Source: Rhodococcus sp. B7740
GTDB taxonomy: Bacteria > Actinomycetota > Actinomycetes > Mycobacteriales > Mycobacteriaceae
Length of the DNA: 64,000 nucleotides
Direction: 5' to 3'
Assembly: GCF_000954115.1 (NCBI RefSeq)
Contig: NZ_CP010797.1
Location: 1,054,001-1,118,000, forward strand
In this document: piece by piece, positions 1-9,441 of the stretch
How positions within the stretch are numbered: position 1 is the first letter of the stretch
Layout: each line of letters begins with the position of its first letter
Made by a program: the position numbers and the translations under genes
Notes under the pieces: model-generated
The model's input: only the letters and a program-made list of their open reading frames with translations
The model's database searches: none
What the model was told of the DNA's origin: nothing

Positions 1-296
1 CCGTACTTCGACGCGATCGCCGAGCGAGCCTTCTCCGTCTCGGCCGCGTCGAGAATCTCGGCCCGCGCGTCGACCGCGTCGCCCTGAGGGTTACCGCGCA
101 TGTCGCACGGTGCCAGCGTGACTGCGGGGTTGCGGCGAATCCGTTTCACCTTCCACGAATCGGCCACCGTCCAGACCAGCAGCCGATTCCCGTCGAGGGC
201 ACCCCACAGCGGAGTCGGAACCCCGGTGCCGTCTTTCTTGAACGTCGTCAGCAGTACGTACTTGCCTTTGGCAATGTCTTCGAAGGTGGCAGCCAT
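1..296 (-). CDS. PPOX-class (F420-type) oxidoreductase, partial
   Basis: The reading frame starts at an ATG (complement of 294-296) and stays open to the window edge, so only the first 98 codons are present. The protein opens MAATFEDIAKGKYVLLTTF and continues with 'GVPTPLWGALDGNRLLVWT' and 'KVKRIRRNPAVTLAPCD'. This is the split-barrel pattern of pyridoxamine-5'-phosphate-oxidase-like proteins, the group that includes Rv2061c. Such proteins usually bind F420 or a flavin and reduce small substrates; the substrate here is unknown. It lies 18 bp downstream of cobN on the same strand and may be co-transcribed with it, as in mycobacteria. The C-terminal part lies outside the window. Confidence 0.85.
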   Translation of the reverse strand, partial: MAATFEDIAKGKYVLLTTFKKDGTGVPTPLWGALDGNRLLVWTVADSWKVKRIRRNPAVTLAPCDMRGNPQGDAVDARAEILDAAETEKARSAIASKY

Positions 297-314
297 ACTG
301 CTCAGGATACGTCG

Positions 315-3300
315 CTATTCGCCCTCGAGCTCGCCCTCGGTTTCCAGATACACCTTGCGCAACCCGTCGAGAACCTGCTTGTCCGGCTCGGCCCACATCT
401 TCCGTTCGGCCGCTTCGAGCAGCCGCTCCGCGATACCGTGCAGCGCCCACGGATTGGACTGTTGCATGAACTTCTGGTTCTGCTCGTCGAGCACGTACGT
501 CTCGGCCAGCTTCTCGTACATCCAGTCCTGCACCACGTCGGTCGTCGCGTCGTAGCCGAACAGATAGTCCACGGTCGCCGCCATCTCGAACGCGCCCTTG
601 TACCCGTGCCTGCGCATCGCCTCGAGCCACCGCGGGTTCACCACCCGGGCGCGGAACACTCTCGCGGTCTCTTCCGAGAGCGTGCGCGTGCGAACCGATT
701 CCGGCCGCGTGCTGTCACCGATGTACGCCTCGGGCGACTTCCCGGTCAACGCACGCACGGTTGCGACCATGCCTCCGTGGTACTGGAAGTAGTCGTCGGA
801 ATCGGCGATGTCGTGCTCACGCGTATCGGTGTTCTTGGCGGCAACGGCAATGCGCTTGTAGGCGGTGCGCATGTCGTCCGAGGCGGGAACGCCGTCGAGA
901 CCACGGCCGTACGCGAAGCCGCCCCAGGTGGTGTACACCTGCGCCAGGTCGTCGTCGCTCCGCCAGGTCTTGCTGTCGATCAGCTGCAGCAACCCGGCAC
1001 CGTACGTCCCCGGCTTCGATCCGAAAATGCGTGTGGTGGAACGCCGTTCGTCACCGTGCTCGGCGAGATCGGCCTGCGCATGCGCTCGAACGTAGTTCTG
1101 ATCGGCCGGCTCGTCCAACGCGGCGACCATCCGAACCGCATCGTCGAGCAATGCGAGCACATGGGGAAACGCGTCACGGAAGAACCCGCTGATGCGGACC
1201 GTCACGTCGATGCGCGGACGGCCGAGCTCGACGAGATCGATCACCTCGAGCCGAGTGACTCGGCGCGACGCCTCGTCCCACACCGGTGACACGCCCAACA
1301 GTGCGAAGACTTCGGCGATGTCGTCGCCGGAGGTCCGCATGGCCGACGTGCCCCACACCGACAGCCCGACCGATTTCGGCCACTCGCCGTGGTCCTGGCG
1401 GTAGCGAGCGAGCAGGGACTCCGCCATCGCCTGACCGGTCTCCCACGCCAACTTCGACGGCACGGCCTTCGGATCGACGGAGTAGAAGTTGCGGCCGGTG
1501 GGCAGAACGTTGATCAGCCCGCGCAGCGGTGAACCGCTGGGCCCTGCCGCGATGAAACCGCCGTCGAGCGCGTGCAGTACCTGGGCGATCTCGCGTGAGG
1601 TCCCGCGCAGTCTCGGAACGACCTCGGCTGCGGCGAACTCGAGAATCTGTGCAACCACGCCGCCGTGCTCGCCCGCAACTCGCGCGGCCGCTGCGGGATC
1701 CCACTGAGTTGCCTGCATCGCCGCGACCAATCCGTGGGCGACGGCCTCGATACTGTCGACGCGGGTGCGATCCTCGTCTCCGTCCTCGCTCAGACCCAGC
1801 GCCTCGCGCAGACCTGGAACCGTCTGCTCCCCGCCCCACATCTGCCGAGCACGCAGCATGGCCAGAACCAACTCGACCTCGGCATCGCCGACGGGTTCCT
1901 GGCCGAGAATGTGCAGGCCGTCGCGGATCTGCACATCCTTGATCTCGCACAGCCAGCCGTCGACGTGCAACAGCATGTCGTCGAACACTTCCTCGTCGGG
2001 GCGCTCCTCCAGTCCGAGGTCCCTGTGCATCTGCGCCGCGGTCATCAGCGTCCAGATCTGCTGGCGGATGGCAGGCAGCTTGGCCGGATCGAGTGCCGAG
2101 ATGTTCGCGTGCTCGTCGAGCAATTGCTCGAGCCGGGAGATGTCACCGTAGCTCTCCGCACGCGCCATCGGCGGAATCAGGTGATCGACGAGAGTGGCGT
2201 GCGCGCGACGCTTGGCCTGTGTGCCCTCCCCCGGATCGTTGACGAGGAACGGGTAGATCAACGGCAGGTCGCCCAACGCCGCATCGGTTCCGCAGGAGGC
2301 GGACATACCGAGTGTCTTACCCGGCAGCCATTCCAGGTTGCCGTGCTTGCCCAGGTGGACCATGGCGTCCGCACCGAAGCCGCCGTCGGCCTCGGTGGCC
2401 GAGATCCACCGGTAGGCCGCCAGATAGTGATGGCTCGGCGGCAGGTCCGGGTCGTGATAGATCGCAACCGGCTTCTCGCCGAATCCCCGAGGTGGCTGCA
2501 CCATGATCACCACGTTGCCGAATTGCATTGCTGCAATGACGATTTCACCGTTCGGATCGGCAGACCGATCGACGTAGAGATCGCCCGGCGCCGGGCCCCA
2601 GTGCTCGATCACGCCGTCGCGCAGATCTGCGGGAAGCTGCTCGAACCACCGGCCGTACTGCGCGGCCGAGATGCGAATGGGATTGCCCTCGAGCTGGGCG
2701 TCGGTGAGCCAGTTGGGATCCTGGCCGCCGCGGGCGATCAACGCGTGAATGAGTGCGTCACCGTCGCGAGCAGCCAGACCGGGCACCGAATCCGGGCCGT
2801 CGAGCGGTCCGAGGTCGTAGCCGGCGGCGCGCATGTCCGACATCAGCGCGATCGCGCTCGCCGGAGTGTCGAGACCGACGGCGTTGCCGATCCGCGCATG
2901 TTTGGTGGGATAGGCCGAGAACATCAGCGCGATGCGGCGGTCGGCAGCGGGAATATGCCGCAGCCGGGCGTGCCGCACCGCGATGCCCGCCACCCGAGCA
3001 GCACGCTCGTGGTCCGGAACGTACGTGGTCAACCCGTCGTCGTCGATCTCCTTGAACGAGAACGGAACCGTGATGAGCCGGCCGTCGAACTCCGGGACGG
3101 CGACCTGCGTGGCCACGTCCAGCGGGGAGAGTCCGTCGTCGTTCTCGGACCACGTCGCGCGAGAACTCGTCAGGCACAGTCCCTGGAGGATCGGGACGTC
3201 GAGGGCAGCGAGTTCGGCGACGTCCCAGGCCTCGTCGTCCCCGCCTGCCGACGCTCCGGCCGGTTTGGTGCCTCCCGCGGCGAGAACGGTGACGATCAGG

Positions 3301-3920
3301 GCATCCGCCGACTTCAGCGTGTCGAGCAGGTCGGCTTCCGCGGTGCGCAGCGACGCGCAGTAGATCGGGAGCGCGGTGGCACCGGCGTTCTCGACCGCGG
3401 TGGCGAGAGCGTCGATGTAGGTGGTGTTACCGGCAAGATGTTGGGCGCGGTAGTAGAGGATCGCCACCGTCGGACCCTCGGAGCTCGCGGCGGAGTGGCG
3501 CTCGAGGTGACCCCACGTCGGGAGGTGTCGTGGTGCGTCGAAACCGTGCCCGGTCAGCAACACGGTGTCGGAGAGAAAGTTGTACAGCTGACGCAGGTTG
3601 TCGGACCCACCTTCGGCCAGATAGTTGTGCGCCTGCGCGGCGACGTTCGCGGGGACCGTCGAGATCTCCATCAGGTCGGCGTCGGGTGCCTGCTCGCCGC
3701 CGAGTACGACGACGGGCAGTCCGGTGGCGAGGACGGCGTCGATGCCCGACTCCCAGGATCGACGAGACCCCAGGATGCGCACGATGATCAGCTCTGCCGT
3801 CGCAGCCATCGCCGGTATGTCCTCGGCGAGAAGGCGAGAAGGGTTTCCCCAGGTGAAGTCGGCTCCACTGGCACGGGCACTGAGCAGATCGGTGTCCGAT
3901 GTGGACAGCAGCAAGAACAC
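315..3920 (-). CDS. cobN: Cobaltochelatase subunit CobN
   Basis: A 1201-aa protein, the usual length for CobN. CobN is the large subunit of the ATP-dependent aerobic cobaltochelatase, which inserts Co2+ into hydrogenobyrinic acid a,c-diamide with CobS and CobT (or a ChlI/ChlD-type pair); those partners are not in this window. The N-terminus MFLLLSTSDTDL and the CobN/BchH-type motif HLGKHGNLEWLPGK near residues 520-533 identify the family. The GTG start at 3918-3920 is preceded about 10 nt upstream by a purine-rich Shine-Dalgarno sequence (GAGGAG, complement of 3931-3936). A cobalamin riboswitch lies immediately upstream, so the gene is very probably repressed when B12 is plentiful. The long opposite-strand frames across this gene are codon-bias shadows. 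Confidence 0.96.
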   Translation of the reverse strand: MFLLLSTSDTDLLSARASGADFTWGNPSRLLAEDIPAMAATAELIIVRILGSRRSWESGIDAVLATGLPVVVLGGEQAPDADLMEISTVPANVAAQAHNYLAEGGSDNLRQLYNFLSDTVLLTGHGFDAPRHLPTWGHLERHSAASSEGPTVAILYYRAQHLAGNTTYIDALATAVENAGATALPIYCASLRTAEADLLDTLKSADALIVTVLAAGGTKPAGASAGGDDEAWDVAELAALDVPILQGLCLTSSRATWSENDDGLSPLDVATQVAVPEFDGRLITVPFSFKEIDDDGLTTYVPDHERAARVAGIAVRHARLRHIPAADRRIALMFSAYPTKHARIGNAVGLDTPASAIALMSDMRAAGYDLGPLDGPDSVPGLAARDGDALIHALIARGGQDPNWLTDAQLEGNPIRISAAQYGRWFEQLPADLRDGVIEHWGPAPGDLYVDRSADPNGEIVIAAMQFGNVVIMVQPPRGFGEKPVAIYHDPDLPPSHHYLAAYRWISATEADGGFGADAMVHLGKHGNLEWLPGKTLGMSASCGTDAALGDLPLIYPFLVNDPGEGTQAKRRAHATLVDHLIPPMARAESYGDISRLEQLLDEHANISALDPAKLPAIRQQIWTLMTAAQMHRDLGLEERPDEEVFDDMLLHVDGWLCEIKDVQIRDGLHILGQEPVGDAEVELVLAMLRARQMWGGEQTVPGLREALGLSEDGDEDRTRVDSIEAVAHGLVAAMQATQWDPAAAARVAGEHGGVVAQILEFAAAEVVPRLRGTSREIAQVLHALDGGFIAAGPSGSPLRGLINVLPTGRNFYSVDPKAVPSKLAWETGQAMAESLLARYRQDHGEWPKSVGLSVWGTSAMRTSGDDIAEVFALLGVSPVWDEASRRVTRLEVIDLVELGRPRIDVTVRISGFFRDAFPHVLALLDDAVRMVAALDEPADQNYVRAHAQADLAEHGDERRSTTRIFGSKPGTYGAGLLQLIDSKTWRSDDDLAQVYTTWGGFAYGRGLDGVPASDDMRTAYKRIAVAAKNTDTREHDIADSDDYFQYHGGMVATVRALTGKSPEAYIGDSTRPESVRTRTLSEETARVFRARVVNPRWLEAMRRHGYKGAFEMAATVDYLFGYDATTDVVQDWMYEKLAETYVLDEQNQKFMQQSNPWALHGIAERLLEAAERKMWAEPDKQVLDGLRKVYLETEGELEGE

Positions 3921-3954
3921 GGGTAACGCCCTCCTCGGGGGTTTCGCGCCCCTG

Positions 3955-4110
3955 GAAATCGGTGTGTCGGTCTTCGACTCGTCGGCGAGAGGGTCTGACT
4001 CCTGCCCCGTCCCGAGGGACTGGATGGGGCGTCACAGTGGCGCGACCGTACCGGATTCTCGCCGGTTTCCTCTCGGCCTGAGCCGTGGACATCGAATGCT
4101 ACCGGGGCGA
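3955..4110 (-). promoter_or_regulatory. Cobalamin (AdoCbl) riboswitch upstream of cobN
   Basis: Read on the minus strand, this leader contains the conserved core of cobalamin riboswitches: GGAAACCGG, then GAGAATCCGGTACGG, then GTCGCGCCACTGTGA (about 4072 down to 4030), followed by an AGTCAGACCC segment at about 4000-3991 that corresponds to the B12-box side. The element ends a short distance before the cobN Shine-Dalgarno and points only at cobN. In actinobacteria such elements normally turn off translation or transcription on binding adenosylcobalamin. The boundaries are approximate and the expression platform was not resolved; sequestration of the GAGGAG ribosome site is the likely mechanism (inference). 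Confidence 0.9.
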
Positions 4111-4139
4111 GCATGGAATCGGGCCACCCGCTGCGCTTG

Positions 4140-4145
4140 TAGCCT
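4140..4145 (+). promoter_or_regulatory. Candidate -10 element, leaderless start of cobG
   Basis: The hexamer TAGCCT ends 7 nt before the cobG ATG at 4153. This spacing places the transcription start at or next to the A of the ATG, and no Shine-Dalgarno sequence is present. The promoter would run just upstream of, and antisense to, the distal end of the cobN riboswitch leader. Confidence 0.5.
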
Positions 4146-4152
4146 GGTGACC

Positions 4153-5283
4153 ATGAGTTCGCCAGAGAGGTCGGTGCCCGACGGCTGCCCCGGAGCGCTG
4201 ACGACCCATCTGGCCGCGGACGGGCCGCTGGCACGAGTTCGGCTGCCGGGCGGAGTCGTGTCGCCGGGCCAGATGCAGGTGCTGGCGCAGGCCGCTGCGG
4301 AGCTGGGTGACGGCACATTGGAACTGACCTCGCGGGGCAACATCCAGGTGCGCGCGGTCTCGGATCCGGACGGCTTTGCGAGCAGGCTGGCCGACGCAGG
4401 GTTGCTTCCGTCCTCGACGCACGAGAGGGTCCGCAACATACTCGCCTCTCCACTGTCGGGCCGGGTGGGCGGCCTCACCGATGTGCGTGCGCTGATCGGC
4501 GCGCTCGACGAAGGCCTGTGCGCACGAGCCGACCTGGCCGAACTGCCGGGGCGAACGCTCTTCGCGCTCGACGACGGCCGTGGCGACCTGTGCGGACTGG
4601 AACCGGACTTCGGTGCCTACGCCCAGCCCGACGGTTCGTTCGCTGTGCTGCTGGCGGGCCGGGACAGCGGCGTTCGCGTGGACCGCGACAAGGTCGTCTC
4701 GACGCTGCTGGACTGCGCCGGTGCCTTCGTGGAACTGCGGCAGTCCCAGTGGCGGGTGGCCGAACTGGATGACGGCCCGGCGCACATCATCGACCGTCTC
4801 GGGCTCTCGGCCGGCCCCGCCCTGACGTTGCCCGCACCCGTGGAGGTGCCACCGATCGGATGGCTCGACCAGGACGACGGTCTGGTGGCGCTGGCCGCAG
4901 GCTTGGCCAACGGTGTTCTCGGGGCGCGGCTCGCAGAGTTCCTCGCCGCCATCGACCGTCCGTTGATCATGACGCCGTGGCGATCGCTGATCGTGTGCGA
5001 CCTGGACGAGGAACCGGCCGAACAGGTCGTCCGCGTGCTCGCCCCGATGGGACTGATCTTCGACGCAGCATCTCCGTGGATTCGGGTGAGTGCGTGCACC
5101 GGATCGCCGGGGTGCGAGAAGTCGCTGGCCGACGTGCGAGCCGACCTCTCCGCGGCAGTCGATGCCCGGATGACGCCGCGCGACGAGCGGCAACACTGGT
5201 CCGGGTGCGAACGGCGTTGTGGACGGCCCAAGGGCGAGGTGACCGACGTCATCGCGACGGGAATCGGCTACCGCGTGTCCTGA
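4153..5283 (+). CDS. cobG: Precorrin-3B synthase CobG
   Basis: A 376-aa protein of the nitrite/sulfite-reductase fold that converts precorrin-3A to precorrin-3B, an O2-dependent step found only in the aerobic B12 pathway. The [4Fe-4S]/siroheme-type cysteines are C315 and C321 (CTGSPGC) and C352 and C356 (CERRC), near the C-terminus. The ATG at 4153 ([11 protein letters not shown]) was chosen over a much longer frame that would run into cobN; a leaderless -10 sits 7 nt before it. It is divergent from cobN and followed after 68 bp by cobH on the same strand. Confidence 0.93.
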   Translation: MSSPERSVPDGCPGALTTHLAADGPLARVRLPGGVVSPGQMQVLAQAAAELGDGTLELTSRGNIQVRAVSDPDGFASRLADAGLLPSSTHERVRNILASPLSGRVGGLTDVRALIGALDEGLCARADLAELPGRTLFALDDGRGDLCGLEPDFGAYAQPDGSFAVLLAGRDSGVRVDRDKVVSTLLDCAGAFVELRQSQWRVAELDDGPAHIIDRLGLSAGPALTLPAPVEVPPIGWLDQDDGLVALAAGLANGVLGARLAEFLAAIDRPLIMTPWRSLIVCDLDEEPAEQVVRVLAPMGLIFDAASPWIRVSACTGSPGCEKSLADVRADLSAAVDARMTPRDERQHWSGCERRCGRPKGEVTDVIATGIGYRVS

Positions 5284-5338
5284 GTGGGTGCCTTCACCCC
5301 AGGTGCGACCGGTTTTCTGCTGAGGGGTCCCTCTCCCC

Positions 5339-5344
5339 TATCGT
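5339..5344 (+). promoter_or_regulatory. Candidate -10 element, leaderless start of cobH
   Basis: The hexamer TATCGT ends 7 nt before the cobH ATG at 5352, the same geometry as at cobG. It could give cobHIJ expression independent of cobG read-through. It rests on motif and spacing only. Confidence 0.35.
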
Positions 5345-5351
5345 GAAACGC

Positions 5352-5978
5352 ATGCACGACTACGTCCGCGACGGCGCGGAGATCTATCGGCAATCGTTCG
5401 CGACGATCCGAGCCGAAGCAGATCTGTCTCGGTTCGCACCGGACGTGGCACAGGTCGTCGTACGCATGATTCACGCGGTCGGAGAGATCGATCTGACCGA
5501 GACCATCGGCTACACCCCCGCGGTCGTGGCCTCCGCTCGCGCGGCACTGAACTCGGGCGCGCCGATTCTGTGCGACGCCAACATGGTTGCCGCCGGTATC
5601 ACCCGTCGTCGTCTTCCGTCCGACAACGAGGTGCTGTGCACCCTGTCCGATCCGCGGGTGCCGGAGTTGGCGAAGCGGATGGGCACCACGAGAACTGCTG
5701 CGGCGCTGGAGTTGTGGGGCGACAAGCTCGACGGTGCCGTCGTCGCGATCGGCAATGCACCGACTGCGCTCTTCCACCTGATGGAGATGCTCGCGGCCGG
5801 AGCGCCGAAGCCGGCGGCCATCGTCGGCGGCCCGGTCGGATTCATCGGTGCGGCCGAGTCGAAGGAGGACCTGATCGCCGCGGACCTCGGCGTCGAGTAT
5901 CTGGTCGTTCGAGGCAGACGGGGTGGCAGTCCGATCACCGTCGCGGCCGTCAATGCCATCGCGAGCGAGCAGGAATGA
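5352..5978 (+). CDS. cobH: Precorrin-8X methylmutase CobH
   Basis: A 208-aa protein beginning [16 protein letters not shown]. CobH moves the C-11 methyl of precorrin-8X to C-12 to give hydrogenobyrinic acid. The family signature [19 protein letters not shown] at the N-terminus and the stretches [11 protein letters not shown] and [10 protein letters not shown] are clear. An in-frame GTG at 5343 could add three residues, but the ATG matches homologues. The stop codon overlaps the start of cobIJ (ATGA), so the two are translationally coupled. Confidence 0.95.
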   Translation: MHDYVRDGAEIYRQSFATIRAEADLSRFAPDVAQVVVRMIHAVGEIDLTETIGYTPAVVASARAALNSGAPILCDANMVAAGITRRRLPSDNEVLCTLSDPRVPELAKRMGTTRTAAALELWGDKLDGAVVAIGNAPTALFHLMEMLAAGAPKPAAIVGGPVGFIGAAESKEDLIAADLGVEYLVVRGRRGGSPITVAAVNAIASEQE

Positions 5979-7468
5979 CCACTACCGGAAAACTGTGGGG
6001 TGTCGGCGTCGGTCCCGGCGATCCGGAGTTGTTGACGGTCAAGGCCGCTCGTGTGATCGCCTCGGCCGACGTGGTCGCTTTCCACAGTGCGCAGCACGGT
6101 CGCAGCATCTCCCGCGGACTGGCGGCCGGGTACATGCGGGACGGGCAGCTCGAGGAACATCTGGTCTATCCGGTGACCACCGAGACCACGGCGCACCCCG
6201 GCGGATATCAGGGTGCGATCGACGAGTTCTACGAATCCGCTGCCGCACGGCTGGCGTCCCATCTGGATGCGGGACGCTCCGTAGTGCTTCTCGCCGAGGG
6301 CGATCCGCTGTTCTACAGCTCCTACATGCACATGCACAAACGGTTGGCCGACCGCTTCGAGGTCGAGGTCGTGCCCGGCGTGACGTCGGTCAGTGCGGCC
6401 TCGGCCGCGCTGGCAACTCCGCTCGTGGAGCGAGACGAAGTGTTCACCGTGATTCCCGGCACGCTGCCCGCGGACGAACTCACGCGCCGACTGCGCGGCA
6501 CCGACGCGGCCGTGATCATGAAGCTGGGCCGGACCTACCCCACGGTGCTCGAGGCACTGGAGCGTTCCGGCCGGTTGGGTGAGGCGCGCTACGTCGAACG
6601 CGCCAGCACGCCCCAGCAGCGAGTACTCGACGCCACAGACGCCGACAACGTGCCCTACTTCTCGATGATCGTCGTGCCGAGCCCGTCCAACCGAGCCGAA
6701 ACGCGCACCGGCACCGGAGAAGTGGTCGTCGTCGGCCTCGGTCCAGGCGACGACGCATGGACGACCGACGAGGTGCGCGCCGAACTGGCCGCCGCCACCG
6801 ATCTCGTGGGCTACGTCACCTACATCGATCGGGTACCTCCGAGACCCGGACAGGTTCGACACGCCAGTGACAACAAGGTCGAATCCGAACGCGCCGCCTT
6901 CGCACTCGATCTCGCCAAACAGGGTCGCCGAGTGGCCGTGGTCTCCTCCGGCGATCCGGGGGTGTTCGCGATGGCCACCGCCGTGATCGAAGTGGCAGCC
7001 GAGCAGCAGTGGAACTCGGTACCGGTACGGGTGGTGCCCGGAATGACGGCCGCCAACGCCGTCGCCAGTCGAGTGGGCGCACCGCTCGGCCACGACTACG
7101 CCGTCGTCTCCCTCTCCGACCGCCTCAAGCCCTGGGACGTCGTCGCAGCACGGCTCTCGGCGGTAGCCGGAGCCGACATGGCGATCGCAATCTACAACCC
7201 GGCCTCGAAATCACGAACGTGGCAGGTTGCGGCGATGAAAGACATTCTGCTCGAGCACCGTTCGCCGCAGACCCCCGTGGTCATCGGACGCGCAGTGGGC
7301 AGCGCGCAGGAATCCGTTCGCACCGTCACGCTCGGCGAACTCGACCCGGAGTCGATCGACATGCGATGCCTGCTCATCATCGGATCGTCGATGACGACGG
7401 TGGTCGAGACGGGAAGCGGACCGAAAGTGTTCACCTCCCGCCGGTACCCGTCAGAGGGTGGAGCGTAG
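5975..7468 (+). CDS. cobIJ: Fused precorrin-2 C20- / precorrin-3B C17-methyltransferase CobIJ
   Basis: A 497-aa fusion of two SAM-dependent tetrapyrrole methylases. The CobI half (residues 1 to about 240) starts [20 protein letters not shown] with the G-x-G-x-G-x-P loop of the family and methylates precorrin-2 at C-20. The CobJ half (from about residue 248, [13 protein letters not shown]) methylates precorrin-3B at C-17 with ring contraction. This fusion is typical of mycobacteria and rhodococci. The start overlaps the cobH stop by 4 nt. The 3' end overlaps the 3' end of the convergent cobK by 18 bp, with no room for a dedicated terminator. Confidence 0.95.
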   Translation: MTTTGKLWGVGVGPGDPELLTVKAARVIASADVVAFHSAQHGRSISRGLAAGYMRDGQLEEHLVYPVTTETTAHPGGYQGAIDEFYESAAARLASHLDAGRSVVLLAEGDPLFYSSYMHMHKRLADRFEVEVVPGVTSVSAASAALATPLVERDEVFTVIPGTLPADELTRRLRGTDAAVIMKLGRTYPTVLEALERSGRLGEARYVERASTPQQRVLDATDADNVPYFSMIVVPSPSNRAETRTGTGEVVVVGLGPGDDAWTTDEVRAELAAATDLVGYVTYIDRVPPRPGQVRHASDNKVESERAAFALDLAKQGRRVAVVSSGDPGVFAMATAVIEVAAEQQWNSVPVRVVPGMTAANAVASRVGAPLGHDYAVVSLSDRLKPWDVVAARLSAVAGADMAIAIYNPASKSRTWQVAAMKDILLEHRSPQTPVVIGRAVGSAQESVRTVTLGELDPESIDMRCLLIIGSSMTTVVETGSGPKVFTSRRYPSEGGA

Positions 7469-8197
7469 TCGATTCGTCAGCCAGTCCACGGCGGCCGCGA
7501 TGTCGAACACCGTCGGCGCCGAGCCGGTGCGCGCAGGACGGTCGACCACGATCACCGAAATCGATGCCGCTCGGGCAGCATCGAGCTTGGCCCGCGTCAT
7601 GTCGCCGCCGCTGTTCTTGGTGATCAACAGGTCGATTCGGTTGTCCGCGAGCATCATCGCCTCGTGGTCGACGTCGAAGGGACCACGGTTCAGGTGCAGC
7701 GTCATGTGCGGCGGGACCGGGCCGGTCGGAGGGTCGATCGCTCGGACCAGAAACCACGAGTGATCGACACTCGCGAAATGATGAACACCCTGCCTGCCGG
7801 TCGTGAGGAACACCCTGCTTCCGGGGGTGATCGACGACGCCGCGTCGGGCAGTGAGGCGACCGAGGTCCATCGATCACCCTCTCCCGCGGTCCACGGTGG
7901 CCGCGTCAGTACCAGCAGCGCGACCGACGCTTCCCGCGTGGCCTGCTCGGCGTGTGCACCGATGGTGGAGGCGAACGGATGTGTCGCGTCCACCACCACG
8001 TCGATTGCGTTGTCTCGCAGCCACCCTGCGAGGGCGTCCGGACCACCGAAGCCACCGATTCGCGTCCGTCCGACGGGCAGAATCGGCTCGGCAACCCGTC
8101 CGGCCAACGAGGTGATCGTCTCGATCCCCTGCACCGCGCCGAGAGCGACCGCGAGTGCCCGCGACTCCGTCGTACCACCGAGAATCAGGACTCTCAC
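7451..8197 (-). CDS. cobK: Precorrin-6A reductase CobK
   Basis: A 248-aa protein starting (M)RVLILGGTTESRALA, with the Rossmann-like NAD(P)H-binding start and the motif DATHPFA. CobK reduces precorrin-6A to precorrin-6B. I chose the GTG at 8195-8197 because it overlaps the cobL stop codon (GTGA) and matches the known N-terminus; an ATG at 8215 would add six residues. It is the last gene of the minus-strand unit SDR-cobL-cobK and converges on cobIJ with an 18-bp overlap. In M. tuberculosis cobM lies between cobL and cobK; here it is absent. Confidence 0.93.
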   Translation of the reverse strand: MRVLILGGTTESRALAVALGAVQGIETITSLAGRVAEPILPVGRTRIGGFGGPDALAGWLRDNAIDVVVDATHPFASTIGAHAEQATREASVALLVLTRPPWTAGEGDRWTSVASLPDAASSITPGSRVFLTTGRQGVHHFASVDHSWFLVRAIDPPTGPVPPHMTLHLNRGPFDVDHEAMMLADNRIDLLITKNSGGDMTRAKLDAARAASISVIVVDRPARTGSAPTVFDIAAAVDWLTNRLRSTL

Positions 8198-9441
8198 CGT
8201 TCGGTCGCAGTCCATTGTTTTGTCGCACACCATTGCGTGACCGGCAGCTGCGGTCTCCACGTCGTGAACGAGCCCAACGGTTCACCGCGATAGATCTGGA
8301 ACCTGCGGAGCTCTCCGCCGTACTTCGCCGCCGCGGTCAGCAACAGCGAATCCGATTCTGCGGTCACCGAATTGGCGACCAGTCGTCCGCCGGCGCGCAC
8401 CGCGTTCCAGCACGTCTCGAGCATGTCGGCCCCGGTCAACCCGCCACCGATGAACACCGCATCCGGTACCGAATACGAGTCGGAGACCGCAGCGAAGCTC
8501 CCCGGGGCATCGCCGTGCACCACGAGCCCCGGAACTCCCAGGCGCAGTGCATTGGTCTCGATCTGCTCACGGCGTGCCTGCGAGCTCTCGAACGTCACTG
8601 CGCGACAGGATCGGTCGGTCCGCATCCATTCGATGGCAATGGTTCCCGAGCCGCCTCCGATGTCCCACAGCAACTCTCCGGGTGCCGGCGCCAACGCGCT
8701 GAGAGTGAGTGCTCGAACCTCCCGCTTGGTCATCTGGCCGTCTCCGGTGTACGCAGAGTCGGCGAGGCCGGGAATGCGGGTGTGGCGGGGCGCGTCGGGA
8801 TCTCGGACACACAGCAGTGCAACGACATTGAGTGGGTCGACGCCCTCGAACGTCGACTCTCGGGCGATTCCGCCGACGACCCGCTCGGCCGGTCCGCCGA
8901 GCTGCTCGAGGACGGTCAGTTCACTCGATCCGAAGCCGTTGGCGCACAACACAGCCGCGATCTCGCCCGGCGTACTGCTGCCCCGGCTCAACACCAGTAT
9001 CCGACGACCGTCGGCCAGCTCGGGCAACACCGTCTCGGCCGGGGTGTTCACCAGGGACACCGTCGAGGTGTCTTGTAGTGCCCAGCCCAGTCGCGCGCAT
9101 GCCAGTGACACCGAGGACGGTGCCGGGTGGACCCGTACGCGATCGGCACCGAACTCCCGCACCAGCGTGACCCCGATGCCATGGAACATCGGATCCCCGC
9201 TGGCCAACACGCAGACGCGAGCACCTGCGCAGGCGTCGAGCATCGGCCGTAAATTCGGCACCAACGGACTGGGCCACGTCCTGGTCTCGGTGCAGTGCTC
9301 TCGCACCTCCGCGATCTGGCGGGCCGAGCCGAACACCACATCGGCGTGCTCGATCGCCGTGCGGGAACCGACAGACAGTCCGTCCCAGCCATCCGCACCG
9401 ATTCCGACGACCACGATCGGGTTGGGCACCGGTGCCACCAT
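8194..9441 (-). CDS. cobL: Precorrin-6Y C5,15-methyltransferase (decarboxylating) CobL
   Basis: A 415-aa protein with two modules. An N-terminal CbiE-like tetrapyrrole methylase (MVAPVPNPIVVVGIGADGW) is followed, from about residue 215, by a CbiT-like class I methyltransferase with the SAM motif DIGGGSGT. Together they methylate precorrin-6B at C-5 and C-15 and decarboxylate the acetate side chain. The ATG at 9439-9441 overlaps the upstream SDR stop (TGATG); a longer frame exists but has no support. The stop overlaps the cobK GTG. Confidence 0.93.
   Translation of the reverse strand: MVAPVPNPIVVVGIGADGWDGLSVGSRTAIEHADVVFGSARQIAEVREHCTETRTWPSPLVPNLRPMLDACAGARVCVLASGDPMFHGIGVTLVREFGADRVRVHPAPSSVSLACARLGWALQDTSTVSLVNTPAETVLPELADGRRILVLSRGSSTPGEIAAVLCANGFGSSELTVLEQLGGPAERVVGGIARESTFEGVDPLNVVALLCVRDPDAPRHTRIPGLADSAYTGDGQMTKREVRALTLSALAPAPGELLWDIGGGSGTIAIEWMRTDRSCRAVTFESSQARREQIETNALRLGVPGLVVHGDAPGSFAAVSDSYSVPDAVFIGGGLTGADMLETCWNAVRAGGRLVANSVTAESDSLLLTAAAKYGGELRRFQIYRGEPLGSFTTWRPQLPVTQWCATKQWTATER

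Noticed and set aside
1665-3926. A 753-aa open frame on the plus strand opposite cobN
   Set aside because: It mirrors the strongly biased codon use of cobN, has no recognisable domain and no ribosome site; cobN itself is certain.
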